Shown: positions 8,162 to 17,566, numbered from the stretch's first letter. The stretch: DNA of 19,746 bases from Chrysochromulina tobinii (GCA_001275005.1 JWZX01001060.1:1-19746); one strand, 5' to 3'. Made by a program: numbers and translations. The notes: generated from the letters alone by a model not told the origin.

Positions 8162-8410
8162 TGCAGTGTGTTTGCTCAACGCAAGCCGGGTGTATTGCTA
8201 TTGGTATTCGCGTGCATGTTGACGGTCACACTAACGACTTTTAACACAGTCAATGTCTAAAATCGACACCCCACGCAAGACACCGGACGTGCTGGGGTGA
8301 ACGGGCCGGTGTCGCAGTCGTTGACCCTCAAGCTACGTGGGAGTGGTCTACTATTTTTCATGTTTATTAGGCCCCAACCCTACACCTGTTTGGGAATTGA
8401 ATGGGTGACG

Positions 8411-8420
8411 AATTATATAC
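8411..8420 (+). promoter_or_regulatory. TATA-like sequence upstream of the kinase locus
   Basis: aattatatac stands out from the surrounding GC-rich sequence about 115 bases before ATG 8532. It is a plausible core-promoter element by position and composition only; no transcript start is known. Confidence 0.3.
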
Positions 8421-8460
8421 GGTACGGATGCGGTTACCGGTACTGTACCGGTATATGTGA

Positions 8461-8492
8461 GTGTCCCGGCTCCCCCCGGTGTCTTTTTACCG
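8461..8492. repeat. 32-bp dispersed element, copy 2
   Basis: Matches 5147-5178 at 31 of 32 positions. It lies directly after an ACCGGT-rich palindromic stretch and 40 bases before ATG 8532. A similar ACCGGT-rich stretch lies about 370 bases upstream of copy 1. Confidence 0.8.
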
Positions 8493-8531
8493 CGTACTAT
8501 ACCGGCAGCGTGTTCCATTTCGTCAATTTTG

Positions 8532-9755
8532 ATGGAGGTTCCAAGGACGGCGGTGTGCCCGTCCTGCGCCCGCTGGGTCCACCGCTGTGCTTGCCCAAAC
8601 CGCGACATCGTGCACCGCACGTCCTCCGTCGCATACCTCGTGCGTGCGGTAGATGAGGGCTGGTCGCCCGCGATATCTCGTCGAATACTGCGGACGGCAC
8701 ACCGATGGGTGCGGCGTTGCTTTTCTGCTTGGACTGGCTACACGTTGCACGCCAAGCGCAGTGCGGTGCTCGCGGCCCAGGACGCGCTGAGCCGTATGCA
8801 AAGAATGTATGCAGACGCTGCATTCGTCGAGGCGCGCGCGTTCACCGAGTACATGGTGTTGTGCCGTGCGATTGCAAACTGTGAGGACGAGGTGCGAGAG
8901 GCGCGCCGATATTGTGGGCTCGATCGTCCGCGGGCCCGGTCGCTCATACCGGGCGAGCTCGCGGTCTCAGCGCACAACGAGTGGCGCCGCACGCGGCCGC
9001 TGCTCGCCGCGCCCTGCGAGTCGATCTCACCGCACGGAGCTTCGGCCCATCGGGCCCGTTGGGCACTCACGCCGGATTGCTCGGCGGGGGCAACGGCGGG
9101 CACGATGGCCGCCGAGCCGGGCGGCTCGTCGGTCGTGGCCATCCGTCCTGTGCGCCAGTGGCTGAGCGCGGGTGCGGTCTCGTGGAAGACGCCCGACACG
9201 ATGCTTGGCGCCCGCTCGCGCGACCGCGGACCTGCCTTCGAGGAGATTGAGGAGATCGAGCGCCGTGCCGAGCGTAACGTGGCGGGTGAGGGAGCGCGCG
9301 ACGGCTCGAGGCGCCGTGCCGAGTGTGTGCTTGAGGACGCGCAGCTCGAGGCGACGGGTGGGCAGCAGCAGGCGGTCGAGGAGGTGGTACGGCTCAAAGC
9401 AGCGCTCGACGCTGAGCACCTCGCGCATGCGAGTGCACGGGCTCAGTGGGAGCAGCAGAGCGCTGCCCTGAGCGCCACGTGGCAGGAGCGCCTCGACCAC
9501 TTGGCGGCCGAGCTGGGCACCGAGCGCAGGCAGAGCGCCGCCCTGAGCGCTGCATGGAAAGAGCGCCTCGATAGCGTAGCTTACAACGGTGCTACGGCAC
9601 AGGCGCGCGCGCTCTCCCTATTGGAAGGTCTGAGGACAGCGGACGCCGAGCTGGGCGCCGAGCGCTGCCGCGTGGCGGAGCTCGATACGGCGCTTCAGGC
9701 CAGCCGGCTGGAGCTAACGAGCTCTCAAGCGCAGGCGCAGCAACTGGCGCATTAG
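8532..9755 (+). CDS. N-terminal part of the coiled-coil kinase locus, ending at an in-frame TAG
   Basis: A 407-residue frame from ATG 8532; the frame opens at a GTG at 8457, which I do not use. Residues 1-25 hold a possible zinc-binding Cys set (Cys9, 12, 19, 21). Residues 50-76 (HRWVRRCFSAWTGY and around) are a basic helix with spaced aromatic residues that weakly recalls an Sfi1/centrin-binding repeat. The middle (130-230) is low complexity. From about residue 235 the protein is coiled-coil-like, with a 25-residue internal repeat (QSAALSATWQERLD at 309, QSAALSAAWKERLD at 334). It stops at TAG 9753-9755, yet the same frame continues without another stop into the 9771-16694 frame. I read it as the 5' part of that gene, separated by a nonsense mutation, sequence error, readthrough or unrecognised intron. 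A separate gene is less likely because only 15 bases separate the stop from the next ATG. Confidence 0.55.
   Translation: MEVPRTAVCPSCARWVHRCACPNRDIVHRTSSVAYLVRAVDEGWSPAISRRILRTAHRWVRRCFSAWTGYTLHAKRSAVLAAQDALSRMQRMYADAAFVEARAFTEYMVLCRAIANCEDEVREARRYCGLDRPRARSLIPGELAVSAHNEWRRTRPLLAAPCESISPHGASAHRARWALTPDCSAGATAGTMAAEPGGSSVVAIRPVRQWLSAGAVSWKTPDTMLGARSRDRGPAFEEIEEIERRAERNVAGEGARDGSRRRAECVLEDAQLEATGGQQQAVEEVVRLKAALDAEHLAHASARAQWEQQSAALSATWQERLDHLAAELGTERRQSAALSAAWKERLDSVAYNGATAQARALSLLEGLRTADAELGAERCRVAELDTALQASRLELTSSQAQAQQLAH
9456..9572 (+). repeat. 75-bp period internal duplication in the N-terminal coiled coil
   Basis: Two blocks of 42 bases starting at 9456 and 9531 encode QSAALSATWQERLD and QSAALSAAWKERLD. 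The nucleotide copies have several silent differences, so the duplication is older than those in the kinase part. Confidence 0.8.
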
Positions 9756-9770
9756 CTGGCGGCGGTGGCC

Positions 9771-12700
9771 ATGGCGGAGCAATCGCACTCGGCCGAGGCG
9801 GCCGCCACCGCCATGGCCACCGCCGCCATGGCCACCGCCGCCACGCGCGACGAGGCAGCTGCCGCCGCTCGGGATGACACAGTCATCAGCGCGCTCAGTC
9901 GACAGTTGTACGCGGCGGTGGAGGCGGAAGCGCGCGCGCGTGAGGCGGCCGCGATGGCCCACGAGCAGGCCGCGCGCATGAGCCTCGAGGTACGACAGGC
10001 GCAGCGCGAGCTGCACGAGCGCCGTCTTGAGCCGCTGGGCCAGTCGGCGCGCCGTCGCGAGCTCGTGAGCCAGCTGATGACGCGCTTCGAGGCGCTCGAG
10101 ATGGCGCTTTCGACGCGCCAGGCGGAGCATGAGGCTGAGCTTCAGCGGCTGAGGGAGGCGCATCAGGCGGCGCTCGCGGACGTGGTGACGTCGTCGTCGG
10201 TGGCTCTAGCGACTTCGAAGGAGCCGGCCGACGCAGCAGCAGTGAAGCATGCTACTGCTCTTGCGGCGGCGCTGCAGTCCGCAGAGGAAAAGCATGCTAC
10301 TGCACTTGCGGCGGCGCTGCAGTCCGCAGAGGAAAAGCATGCTACTGCTCTTGCGGCGGCGCTGCAGTCCGCAGAGGAGAAGCATGCGGCGGCGATGGCG
10401 CAGGCGTTGGCGCAGGCAGTCGCACAGGCGCTCGAACCGACCCCAGATGCCGACGACGCGGTCGTGGAGAGCGCTCAGGCGACCGCGGCGACGGCGTCGA
10501 TGGACGGCTCAGATGAGCCCACTACGGCGCGCCAAGTGCTCTGCGGCTCGCCTAGCGCGAGTTGGGGCGCCGTAGTGGGCGTCGAGGCTTTCTCACCGAT
10601 CGCGGCTGAGTGCACCGAGGCGACTGCGGCAGCGGTGCTCGTGAGGGAGGTGGAAGTCATCAGAGAGGTTGAGGTGATCAAAGAGGTGCCCGTCGAGGTC
10701 ATCAGGGAGGTGATCAAGGAGGTGGAAGTTGTCAAGGAGATCGAGGTCATCAGGGAGGTCATCAAGGAGGTGCCCATCGAGGTGCCGGACGAGGCAGCGA
10801 GGGCGGAGGCGCTGGAGGCCAGGGCCGAGGCGTATGAGTCAAGGGCGGAAGCAGCGGCTGCACGTGTAGAGGCTGAAACCGCCCGCACGGAGGCGGCTGA
10901 GGAGAAGGCGGCGGCGCTGGAGGCGGCAGCTCAGGAGAAGGCGGCGGCGCTGGAGACGATGGCTCTGGAGAAGACCGCGGTGCAGGAGGCCGCTGCTCTG
11001 GAGAAGGCGGCGGCGCTGGAGGCCGCGGCTCAGGAGAACGCAGCAGCGCTGGAGGCGGCGGCTGAGGAGAAGGCGGCGGCGCTTGAGACGATGTCTGCTG
11101 ATGCCGCGGCGCTAAAGGCGGCGCTCGCGGAAAAGGTGGCGGCGTTGGAAGCGTTGGCTCAGGAGAAGGCGATGATGATGGAGGCGGTGGCTAGGGATAA
11201 AGCGGCGGCGCTCGAGGCGGCGGCTCAAGAGAAGGCGGCGGCGCTGGAAGCGGCAGCTCAGGAGAAGGCGGCGGCGCTGGAGATGATGGCTCTGGAGAAG
11301 ACCGCGGTGCAGGAGGCCGCTGCCCACGAAAGGGCCGCGCTGGTGGAGGCGGCAGCTCAGGAGAAGGCGGCGGCGCTGGAGGCGGCAGCTCAGGAGAAGA
11401 CCGCGGTGCAGGAGGCCGCTGCTCTGGAGAAGGCGGCGGCGCTGGAGGAGGCGGCTCTGGAGAAGGCGGCGGCGCTGGAGGCGGCGGCTGAGGAGAAGGC
11501 GGCGGCGCTTGAGACGATGGCTGCTGATGCCGCGGCGCTAAAGGCGGCGCTCGCGGAAAAGGTGGCGGCGTTGGAAGCGTTGGCTCAGGAGAAGGCGATG
11601 ATGATGGAGGCGGTGGCTAGGGATAAAGCGGCGGCGCTGGAGGCGGCATTGGTGGAGAAAACGGCTGCATTGGAGGCGGCGTTGGCGGAGAAGGCACCGG
11701 TGCTTAGGGCGGTGGTGGCAGATAAGGCGTTTGCGCTCAGAGCGGCGGCTCACGACAAAGCAGCGGCGCTCGAGGCGGCGGCTCTGGACAAAGCGACGGC
11801 GCTGGAGGCGGCGGCTCAGGATAAGACCGCGGCGCTGGAGGCGGCGTCGGCGATCGCAGTAGCGGAGTACTCGGCGGCATTGCAGTCGGCTGTGTCGGCC
11901 GTGCGCGCCGAAATGGGCGCCGAGATGGTTAGGGTGGCGGAGGCTGCGGCGGAAGCGGCGGAGGAGGCGGCGGCGCGTCATCTTTCGGCGCAGCACGAAC
12001 AGCACGCGAAGCTAGCTTATCGGATGGTCGAGCTTGAGCTCACAATCTCGGAGGTGCGTGAGCTCGAGCTCGAGATCGTCGCGCTCGAGCTCTCACTCTC
12101 GGAGGTGCAGCCACTGCGGGAGCAGCTCGCGAAGGCGGCAGTGCTCTCGGACACGCTGCACACACAGCTCGCGTTCGAGCAAGCCGAGAGGGCGGCGCTG
12201 CGGCAGCAGCTCGAGGAGGCACGCGAGGCCCTTGCAAAGGTTGCTGAACGTGAGTCAGCGGCGGAGCACGTTGCGGCGGCGGCGTTGGCGTCCGCGCACA
12301 AGGAGCGCGTGGCGGCTGAGGAGCGAGCTGCCAGCTTCAAAGAGCGCCTCGACACTGCCGAATGGAGCGTTGAGGAGGCTGAGGCAGCAGTCGCTGAACT
12401 GCGGGAGCGGCTGAAGACGACGGCGCAGAGCATACCGCAGGGCGAGGCTGAGGCAGCGACGGGTGAGGCTGAGGCGGCGACGGCTCGGGCGGAGGTTGCC
12501 GAGCTCAGGGAGCAGCTGGCGACCGCCAAAGGGAGCCTCGAGGAGGCTCAGGCAGAGGCCACTGAATTGAGAAAGCATCTGACGAAGGCGAATGCGACAA
12601 CGCTCGGCTCGGCAAACGCTCAGACGGTGGCGGCGGAGGCTGGGTCGGCGGCAGCGAAGGCGGCGGCAGCGGAGGCGGCGGCGGCAGTGAAGGCGGCTGC

Positions 12701-13197
12701 GACGGAGCTGATGGAGGCTGGGGTGGCTGAGGCAGAACGGCTGTCGGCAGAGAAGGCGGGGACCGCTTCAGCAGATCCGTCAACGGCATCCATCCGGATG
12801 CTCTGCAACGCGTCAACTGCCCACATCTCGACCCTGTACGCCGTGCAGGGCGTCATCGGCGAGGGTCGCTTCTCGAAGGTCTATGCGGCCGAGAAGAACG
12901 GGCAGGTGCTCGCGCTCAAGGAGCTCGACATGAGCTCGCTCGAGAAGGACGAGGAGGCAGTCGAGATGCTCGCAGCAGAGGTTCTCGCGCTGAGACGTGC
13001 CTGCCACGCGCCGCACATCGTCCGGCTGCACGAGGTCATCGCTTCCTCCGACGCCATTTGGCTTGCCATGGAGCGCGTGCCCGGCTGCGAACTCTTTCAA
13101 ATCGTAGAGCAGCGCGGCGCGCTCGAAACCAGCTTCGTGAGCCATCTGATGAAGCAGCTGCTCACGGCGCTCACGGCGCTCGCCGAGGTCGGCGTGG

Positions 13198-13229
<32 letters not shown>

Positions 13230-16200
13230 GTGAGCGATGAGGAGACGGAGCGGCCGCACCTGACGCTCATCGACTTTGGGTACGCGGCGTTGCTGGGCGA
13301 CGGCGACGCACCCACAGAGCTGACGGGTGTCGCCGGCTCGCCTGAGTACGCGGCGCCCGAGGTGCTCTCGTGGATTGAGGCGGAGGCAGACGAGACTGGC
13401 GAGGTGGTGGGCGAGCCATACGACGCGGGCTGCGATGTGTGGAGCGCGGGCGTGACGGCGCACGTTCTACTGTGCGCCTCGCTGCCCTTCAAGCTCCCAG
13501 GCGAGGCTACCGAAGAGTCCCTCATTGAAGCCGCGCGCAACGTCGACCTCTCCTTTGGTCAACTGGAGTGGAAGGGCCAGGCCATGGAGCCGGCGCGCGA
13601 GTTTGTGCGCACGTGCATGACGGTGGCGCGCAAGGAGCGCCCCTCGGCGCGCCAGCTGCTTGAGCACCCGTGGTTTGGCGGGACCACACACAAGGCCGAC
13701 GAGAGGGCAAAGAAGGCGGAGGCTGAGCAGCTGGTGGCGGAGGCTGAAGAGCAGACGGACATCGAACCGGTCGAAGTCATCAGGGAGGTGGAAGTGATCA
13801 AGGAGGTGGAAGTGATCAAGGAGGTCGAAGTCATCAGGGAGGTGGAAGTCATCAGGGAGGTGGAAGTGATCAAGGAGGTGGAAGTGATCAGGGAGGTGGA
13901 AGTCATCAGGGAGGTGGAAGTGATCAAGGAGGTGGAAGTGATCAAGGAGGTGGAAGTGATCAAGGAGGTGGAAGTCATCAGGGAGGTGGAAGTCATCAGG
14001 GAGGTGGAAGTGATCAAGGAGGTGGAAGTGATCAAGGAGGTGGAAGTGATCAAGGAGGCTATCGAAAAGGTTGAGGTGATCAAAGAGGTGGAGGTCGTGA
14101 GGGAGATCGAAGTCATCAGAGAGGTTGAGGTAATCAAAGAGGTGCCCGTCGAGGTCATCAGGGAGGTGATCAAGGAGGTGGAAGTTGTCAAGGAGATCGA
14201 GGTCATCAGGGAGGTCATCAAGGAGGTGCCCATCGAGGTGCCGGACGAGGCAGCGAGGGCGGAGGCGCTGGAGGCCATGGCCGAGGCGGTAGCCGCGCGC
14301 GCTGAGGCCGAAGAGTCGAGGGCGGCGGTAGAGGCCGCATGGGCGGCTGTTGACGAAGCTCGGACCGCGGAAGCGCAAGCCCTAGCGAGAGCCGCGCAGG
14401 AGGCGGCAGGTCGAAGGAGTGCGCAGGCGGAAGCAGAGGTTGCGAGGGCGACGGAGTCGGCGATGGAAGCCGCCGCGCAGACGACCCATGCGCTCATCAT
14501 GGCGCGCATCACGGCTGAGCTCGAGGCTGCTCTGGTGGAGGCAAAGAAGGAGGCACGCAGCGCCACCCTCACACTTGCGGTGGCGGATCTCGCGAGGGAA
14601 GCGGCAGAGGCGGCGCTGGCCGAACGCGATCAAGTCATCGCCCGCAAAGATGCAGCTCTGGCTGAAAAGGACGTGGCGTTGACGGACAAGGAGGCGGCAC
14701 TGGCGCAGAGTGAGGCAGCCCTCCAGGAGAGGCGAGTCGCACTGGCGGCTGCGCAGGCGGCGCTGTCACAACTCGAGAAGGACAAGCTGACGGACGAGGA
14801 TGGATTCGACGAGCTCGAGGTGCTCAGGGCGGCGGCAGCGCGTAGCCTTCGCGAGTCTCAAGCGGCCCAGCGCGAGCAGCAGGACGCCGAGGAGAAAGCG
14901 CGTTCTGCTGAGGAGAAAGCGAGTACTGCCGATGCGGAGGCGGCCTCGCTGCGTTCACAGCTCGAGGCGGCCATGAGCGAGCGGCAGGCGCTCCAGGCCA
15001 AAGTCGAGAAGCTCGGGATTGCGGGCGCAAAATTGCAAGCCAAACTGAGCGCGTCCAGGGAGCAACTCTCAAGCGAGCGTGAAGCCGCCCAGGCCGCCCA
15101 GGCCGCCCAGGCCGCGTGGGCTGAGGCGGCTGTGATGAGTACTGCCGAGGCGCCGGCAGGAGGAGCGACTGAGTCGTCGGCCCAGCCTGCAGACGCGCCG
15201 CTCCGTCAGCAGCTGGCGGCTGTGGAAGAGGCGTTGAGCCGCGCTCTGGCTGACGGCGCGGCGCTGCGGGAGGCATTAGTGGCGGCCCAGCAGCAGGTTG
15301 ATGCCGGGCGTGCAAGCGCGGCAGATGAAGCGGCAGCGGACCTGGCAGCAGCCAGGGCGGAGGCGTCAGCACTCAAGGCGCAGTTGGACAACGCACTGCG
15401 GACGGCGGAGACTAGCGCGACGGAGGCCGATGCACAGCGTCTGGCCTCGATGCAAGAGGCGCGCCGCCGTCGCAATGAGATGCAAGCAGAGCTCCAACAG
15501 ACCCAATCGGAGCTCGTGGCGTTGCGTCAGACGACGGCGCAGGCGGCGGCAGAGGCGGCGGCGGAGATGGCCAAGCTACAGCTTCTGGAGGCAGTCGCGG
15601 CGGCGGAGGTGGAGCAGCTCCGCCGAGCACTGCGCGAAGAGCAAGCCCGGAATGCGGACAAGTCCTCTCGCGATGAGGCCAAGACGGAGGCAGCGCTGGC
15701 CACAGCACGGGCGGAGGCGACGCTGGCCGCGGCACGTGCGGAGACAGAGCTGGCTGCAGCACGGGCGGAGGTTGCAGAGGCGCAGCGCACGGTCAGGGCA
15801 CTTGAGGCGAGCATCCAAGCTGCCACGGCGCCCAACAAGGCGCCTGGTGTACAGCAGTGCACCGACACCACCGTGGAGGTCGCCGTTGCGCTCGAGAAGC
15901 TGCGGGATACGATGCTAGCCGAGGCGAAGCTAGCACAGGCGCAGGCGGCGAGAGAGATCAATGCGGTCAAGGCGGCGGCGGAGGTGTCGGCCAAGGCGCA
16001 GGCACGCGCGGCGGCGCAGGCGGCGTTCGCGGAAGCGACGGCGGCCGCGGAGGCGAAGGCCGCGCAGGTGGCGGAGAAGGCGGCCGAGGCGGCCTTCGCC
16101 GAGATGACCGCACAGCGCGTGTCGCTGCTGCTTGAGGGTCGACGCCGAAAGGCGGCGATGGATGCGGAGATGGCGCTGGCACTCGAAGATGCAAAGCTCC

Positions 16201-16694
16201 GAGCTCGAGCGTCCTACAAGCGGCGCGAGTACGAGCTACTTGGGGCGTTACGTGCGGCGGGCGTGGACGCCGATGAGTCGCAGTGGGAGGCGCTCGACAC
16301 CTCGGCTGGATCGTCTGTCGGCACCGTGCAGACGGCCATGCCGCAGGACGGTCCGCCCGACATGGCGGCCGAGGACCTGCTCGCGCTGCAGCTGCCTGTG
16401 GCGTCCGAGTACAGAACGCCGGGTGGCGTGGGGCGCTCAGCCGGCGGCATCGCTCCTGGCAGCCCCACTTCCGGCCTGCAGAGCCTCGCCTCGTCCCTCG
16501 ATGCCCTCGCAGTCTGGCGATCGCTGGGCACGCCACCGCCCCCGGGCGCTGGCGCCGCCGCCACCACCGCCGCAGCCACTCTGAGAGGGTCGCGCTCCCA
16601 CAGCGGCCTGTGGGCACGGAGGATGCGCGCGCGCTACAGCAGCGTCGGCAGCGCTGTGGCGCCCGACACGGCAGAGGATCAACTCGTCGAATAG
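9771..16694 (+). CDS. Giant Ala/Glu-rich coiled-coil protein with internal Ser/Thr protein kinase domain
   Basis: 2307 residues from ATG 9771, or longer if joined to the in-frame 8532-9755 segment. Order: coiled coil with three 15-residue repeats (159-203); hexapeptide cassette (about 291-354); Ala/Glu/Lys coiled coil (about 360-1000); kinase (about 1023-1304); 16 EVI[KR]EV units (1335-1430) and a second cassette (about 1443-1506); coiled coil to about 2150; low-complexity tail. The kinase has all key residues: GEGRFSKVY loop, Lys1050, Glu1070, HRDVKPEN (Asp1146), DFG (1168-1170) and APE (1195-1197), so it is probably active. It is CaMK-like, but no EF-hand or calmodulin site was recognised. 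No signal peptide or membrane segment is seen. The build suggests a filament or cytoskeletal scaffold carrying its own kinase; the EVIKEV repeats recall charged Val/Pro repeats of alveolin-type proteins. Substrate and location are unknown. Stop TAG 16692-16694. Confidence 0.85.
10245..10379 (+). repeat. Three tandem 45-bp units (KHATALAAALQSAEE)
   Basis: Units start at 10245, 10290 and 10335 and are nearly identical, differing by single silent bases. A degraded fourth unit begins at 10380 (KHAAAMAQAL). They encode a 15-residue helical repeat. Confidence 0.95.
10641..10832 (+). repeat. 192-bp EVIREV/EVIKEV cassette, copy 1 (before the kinase)
   Basis: Encodes a charged/valine hexapeptide region with KEVPVEV and KEVPIEVPDEAARAEALEA. 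It matches 14097-14288 at 188 of 192 positions as I read it, in the same frame and 3456 bases apart. Confidence 0.9.
11046..11221 (+). repeat. 176-bp intragenic duplication, copy 1
   Basis: Matches 11472-11647 at 174 of 176 positions (differences at 11094 and 11213). The offset is 426 bases, or 142 codons, so the frame is kept. It encodes KAALAEKVAALEALAQEK and flanking coil. Confidence 0.92.
11472..11647 (+). repeat. 176-bp intragenic duplication, copy 2
   Basis: Second copy of 11046-11221; the two differences are one Ser-to-Ala change and one silent change. Their near identity points to a recent duplication or gene conversion. Confidence 0.92.
12837..13682 (+). other. Protein kinase catalytic domain within the giant coiled-coil protein
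   Basis: This segment is less repetitive than its surroundings and encodes the full set of kinase subdomains from YAVQGVIGEG to HPWFGG. Between DFG and APE is a 24-residue activation segment with TELTGVAGSPEYAAPE, which contains Thr and Ser candidates for phosphorylation. Confidence 0.95.
13773..14060 (+). repeat. Coding minisatellite: 16 units of 18 bp (EVIKEV / EVIREV)
   Basis: Sixteen head-to-tail 18-base units encode E-V-I-[K/R]-E-V. In unit order the variable residue is R K K R R K R R K K K R R K K K. Lys units use gtg-atc-aag and Arg units use gtc-atc-agg, except unit 7, a hybrid (gtg-atc-agg). The last unit ends in gct instead of gtg. Units 7-11 and 12-16 share the order RRKKK, a 90-base higher-order repeat. 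Confidence 0.95.
14097..14288 (+). repeat. 192-bp EVIREV/EVIKEV cassette, copy 2 (after the kinase)
   Basis: Near-identical to 10641-10832; the four differences I see are two bases near the start, one silent base (gtg/gta) and one Arg-to-Met change near the end. It directly follows the minisatellite and its short degenerate extension. Confidence 0.9.
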
Positions 16695-17566
16695 GGCTCA
16701 ATTGTCACAACATTTCAGGCGTAACTACAGGGCAGAATCGGAGAAGGCATGTAGAGGCACAGCCGTAGTTTGCCCGCGGCCGGAGTGCGACGTTTACGGT
16801 TTAGCCCGTTGCTTTACTCTAGTATAGGCTTTGGATTTAGGAGTGTATTCTAGGACCCAGCAATCGATTACTTTGAACAAAGAGTTGTCGCGCTACTCGA
16901 GTTTATCAATGACGAATTTCAAAAACGTTTATGATATAAATGACGAACTTCTCAGATTCCCGAGACCCGACGCCAGTTTGACCGAGCGACGTCCATGTTG
17001 CATCTTAACCAATCGAGAATCGTCCTCTGACCGCGCTACTCCGAACATTTCATCCTCTCATGCCATCCTCTCATGCCAAGCGGCTCGCCGCGCTGCTGCC
17101 AACCCGAGCAGGGCTGGAAAGCGATGGGAGAATAGCTTGTTCAGTTACAAATCTGGCAAGACCGTCGAGAGATCGCACCATTTTTCGAAGCGCCGCATTG
17201 AGCGCTTTCGAGAGAACCGCCTTTGAACGCAACGTGGAACCTGTTGATGTGGGAACTCACTCAGAGGAGGGGTTGAGGGAAAGGACGCTGCGAAAGTCCA
17301 TTTTCGGTGGGAACCTGGGAAGTCTGTCGAGGACTGTGGGGTTTTTCCGCAGATTCGATCCACGGAATCCACAAGGCAACGTGGTCCGCGGCCCAAGGCG
17401 CGCTTTCGCATCCTTGCGCATCCTCCCCGCTCCGAGTGTGCTCACATTGGCGCGACAGCGCCCGGCCCATCGGCCCCATGCTGCGAGAGGAACTTCGGTT
17501 GCGACGAGAAATTGACTGTTGTGTCGTTGAAACGAATGCCTGCGCAGCTCCAAATCGTCAATCAAA
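16695..17566. other. Intergenic region upstream of SAM synthetase, with AT-richer island
   Basis: 872 bases with no supported gene. About 16800-16970 is clearly more AT-rich than the rest of the window and includes gatataaat near 16934, too far (about 630 bases) from the next ATG to call as its TATA box unless the 5' untranslated region is long. A short tandem (atcctctcatgcc twice) lies at about 17051-17076. Open frames here (for example 17060-17515) show no motif. Confidence 0.5.

Larger units (their letters stand above)
8162..8531. other. Intergenic region upstream of the coiled-coil kinase locus
   Basis: These 370 bases carry a TATA-like stretch (8412-8420), an ACCGGT-rich palindromic stretch (8433-8454) and the second copy of the 32-bp dispersed element. 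No gene is supported. Confidence 0.5.

Noticed and set aside
9753-9755. General reassignment of TAG to an amino acid
   Set aside because: TAG ends the cupin gene at 267-269 and the kinase frame at 16692-16694 at positions where protein similarity or composition ends, so it works as stop in this window.
13773-14060. Regular array that could be mistaken for a CRISPR
   Set aside because: Units are contiguous without spacers, 18 bases long and in frame with a coding sequence.
13467-14378. Antisense frame with regular HLLDHFHLPDDF repeats
   Set aside because: It is the mirror of the 18-bp coding minisatellite; the sense frame extends through a kinase domain, while the antisense one has nothing but the repeat.
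17145-17350. Possible diverged repeat (ctggcaagaccgtcgagag against ctgggaagtctgtcgagga)
   Set aside because: The match is short and loose; it cannot be told from chance by eye.
17060-17515. 151-residue plus-strand frame before SAM synthetase
   Set aside because: No motif; Arg/Ser/Pro-rich composition like other chance frames here, and it ends just before the strongly supported ATG at 17567.
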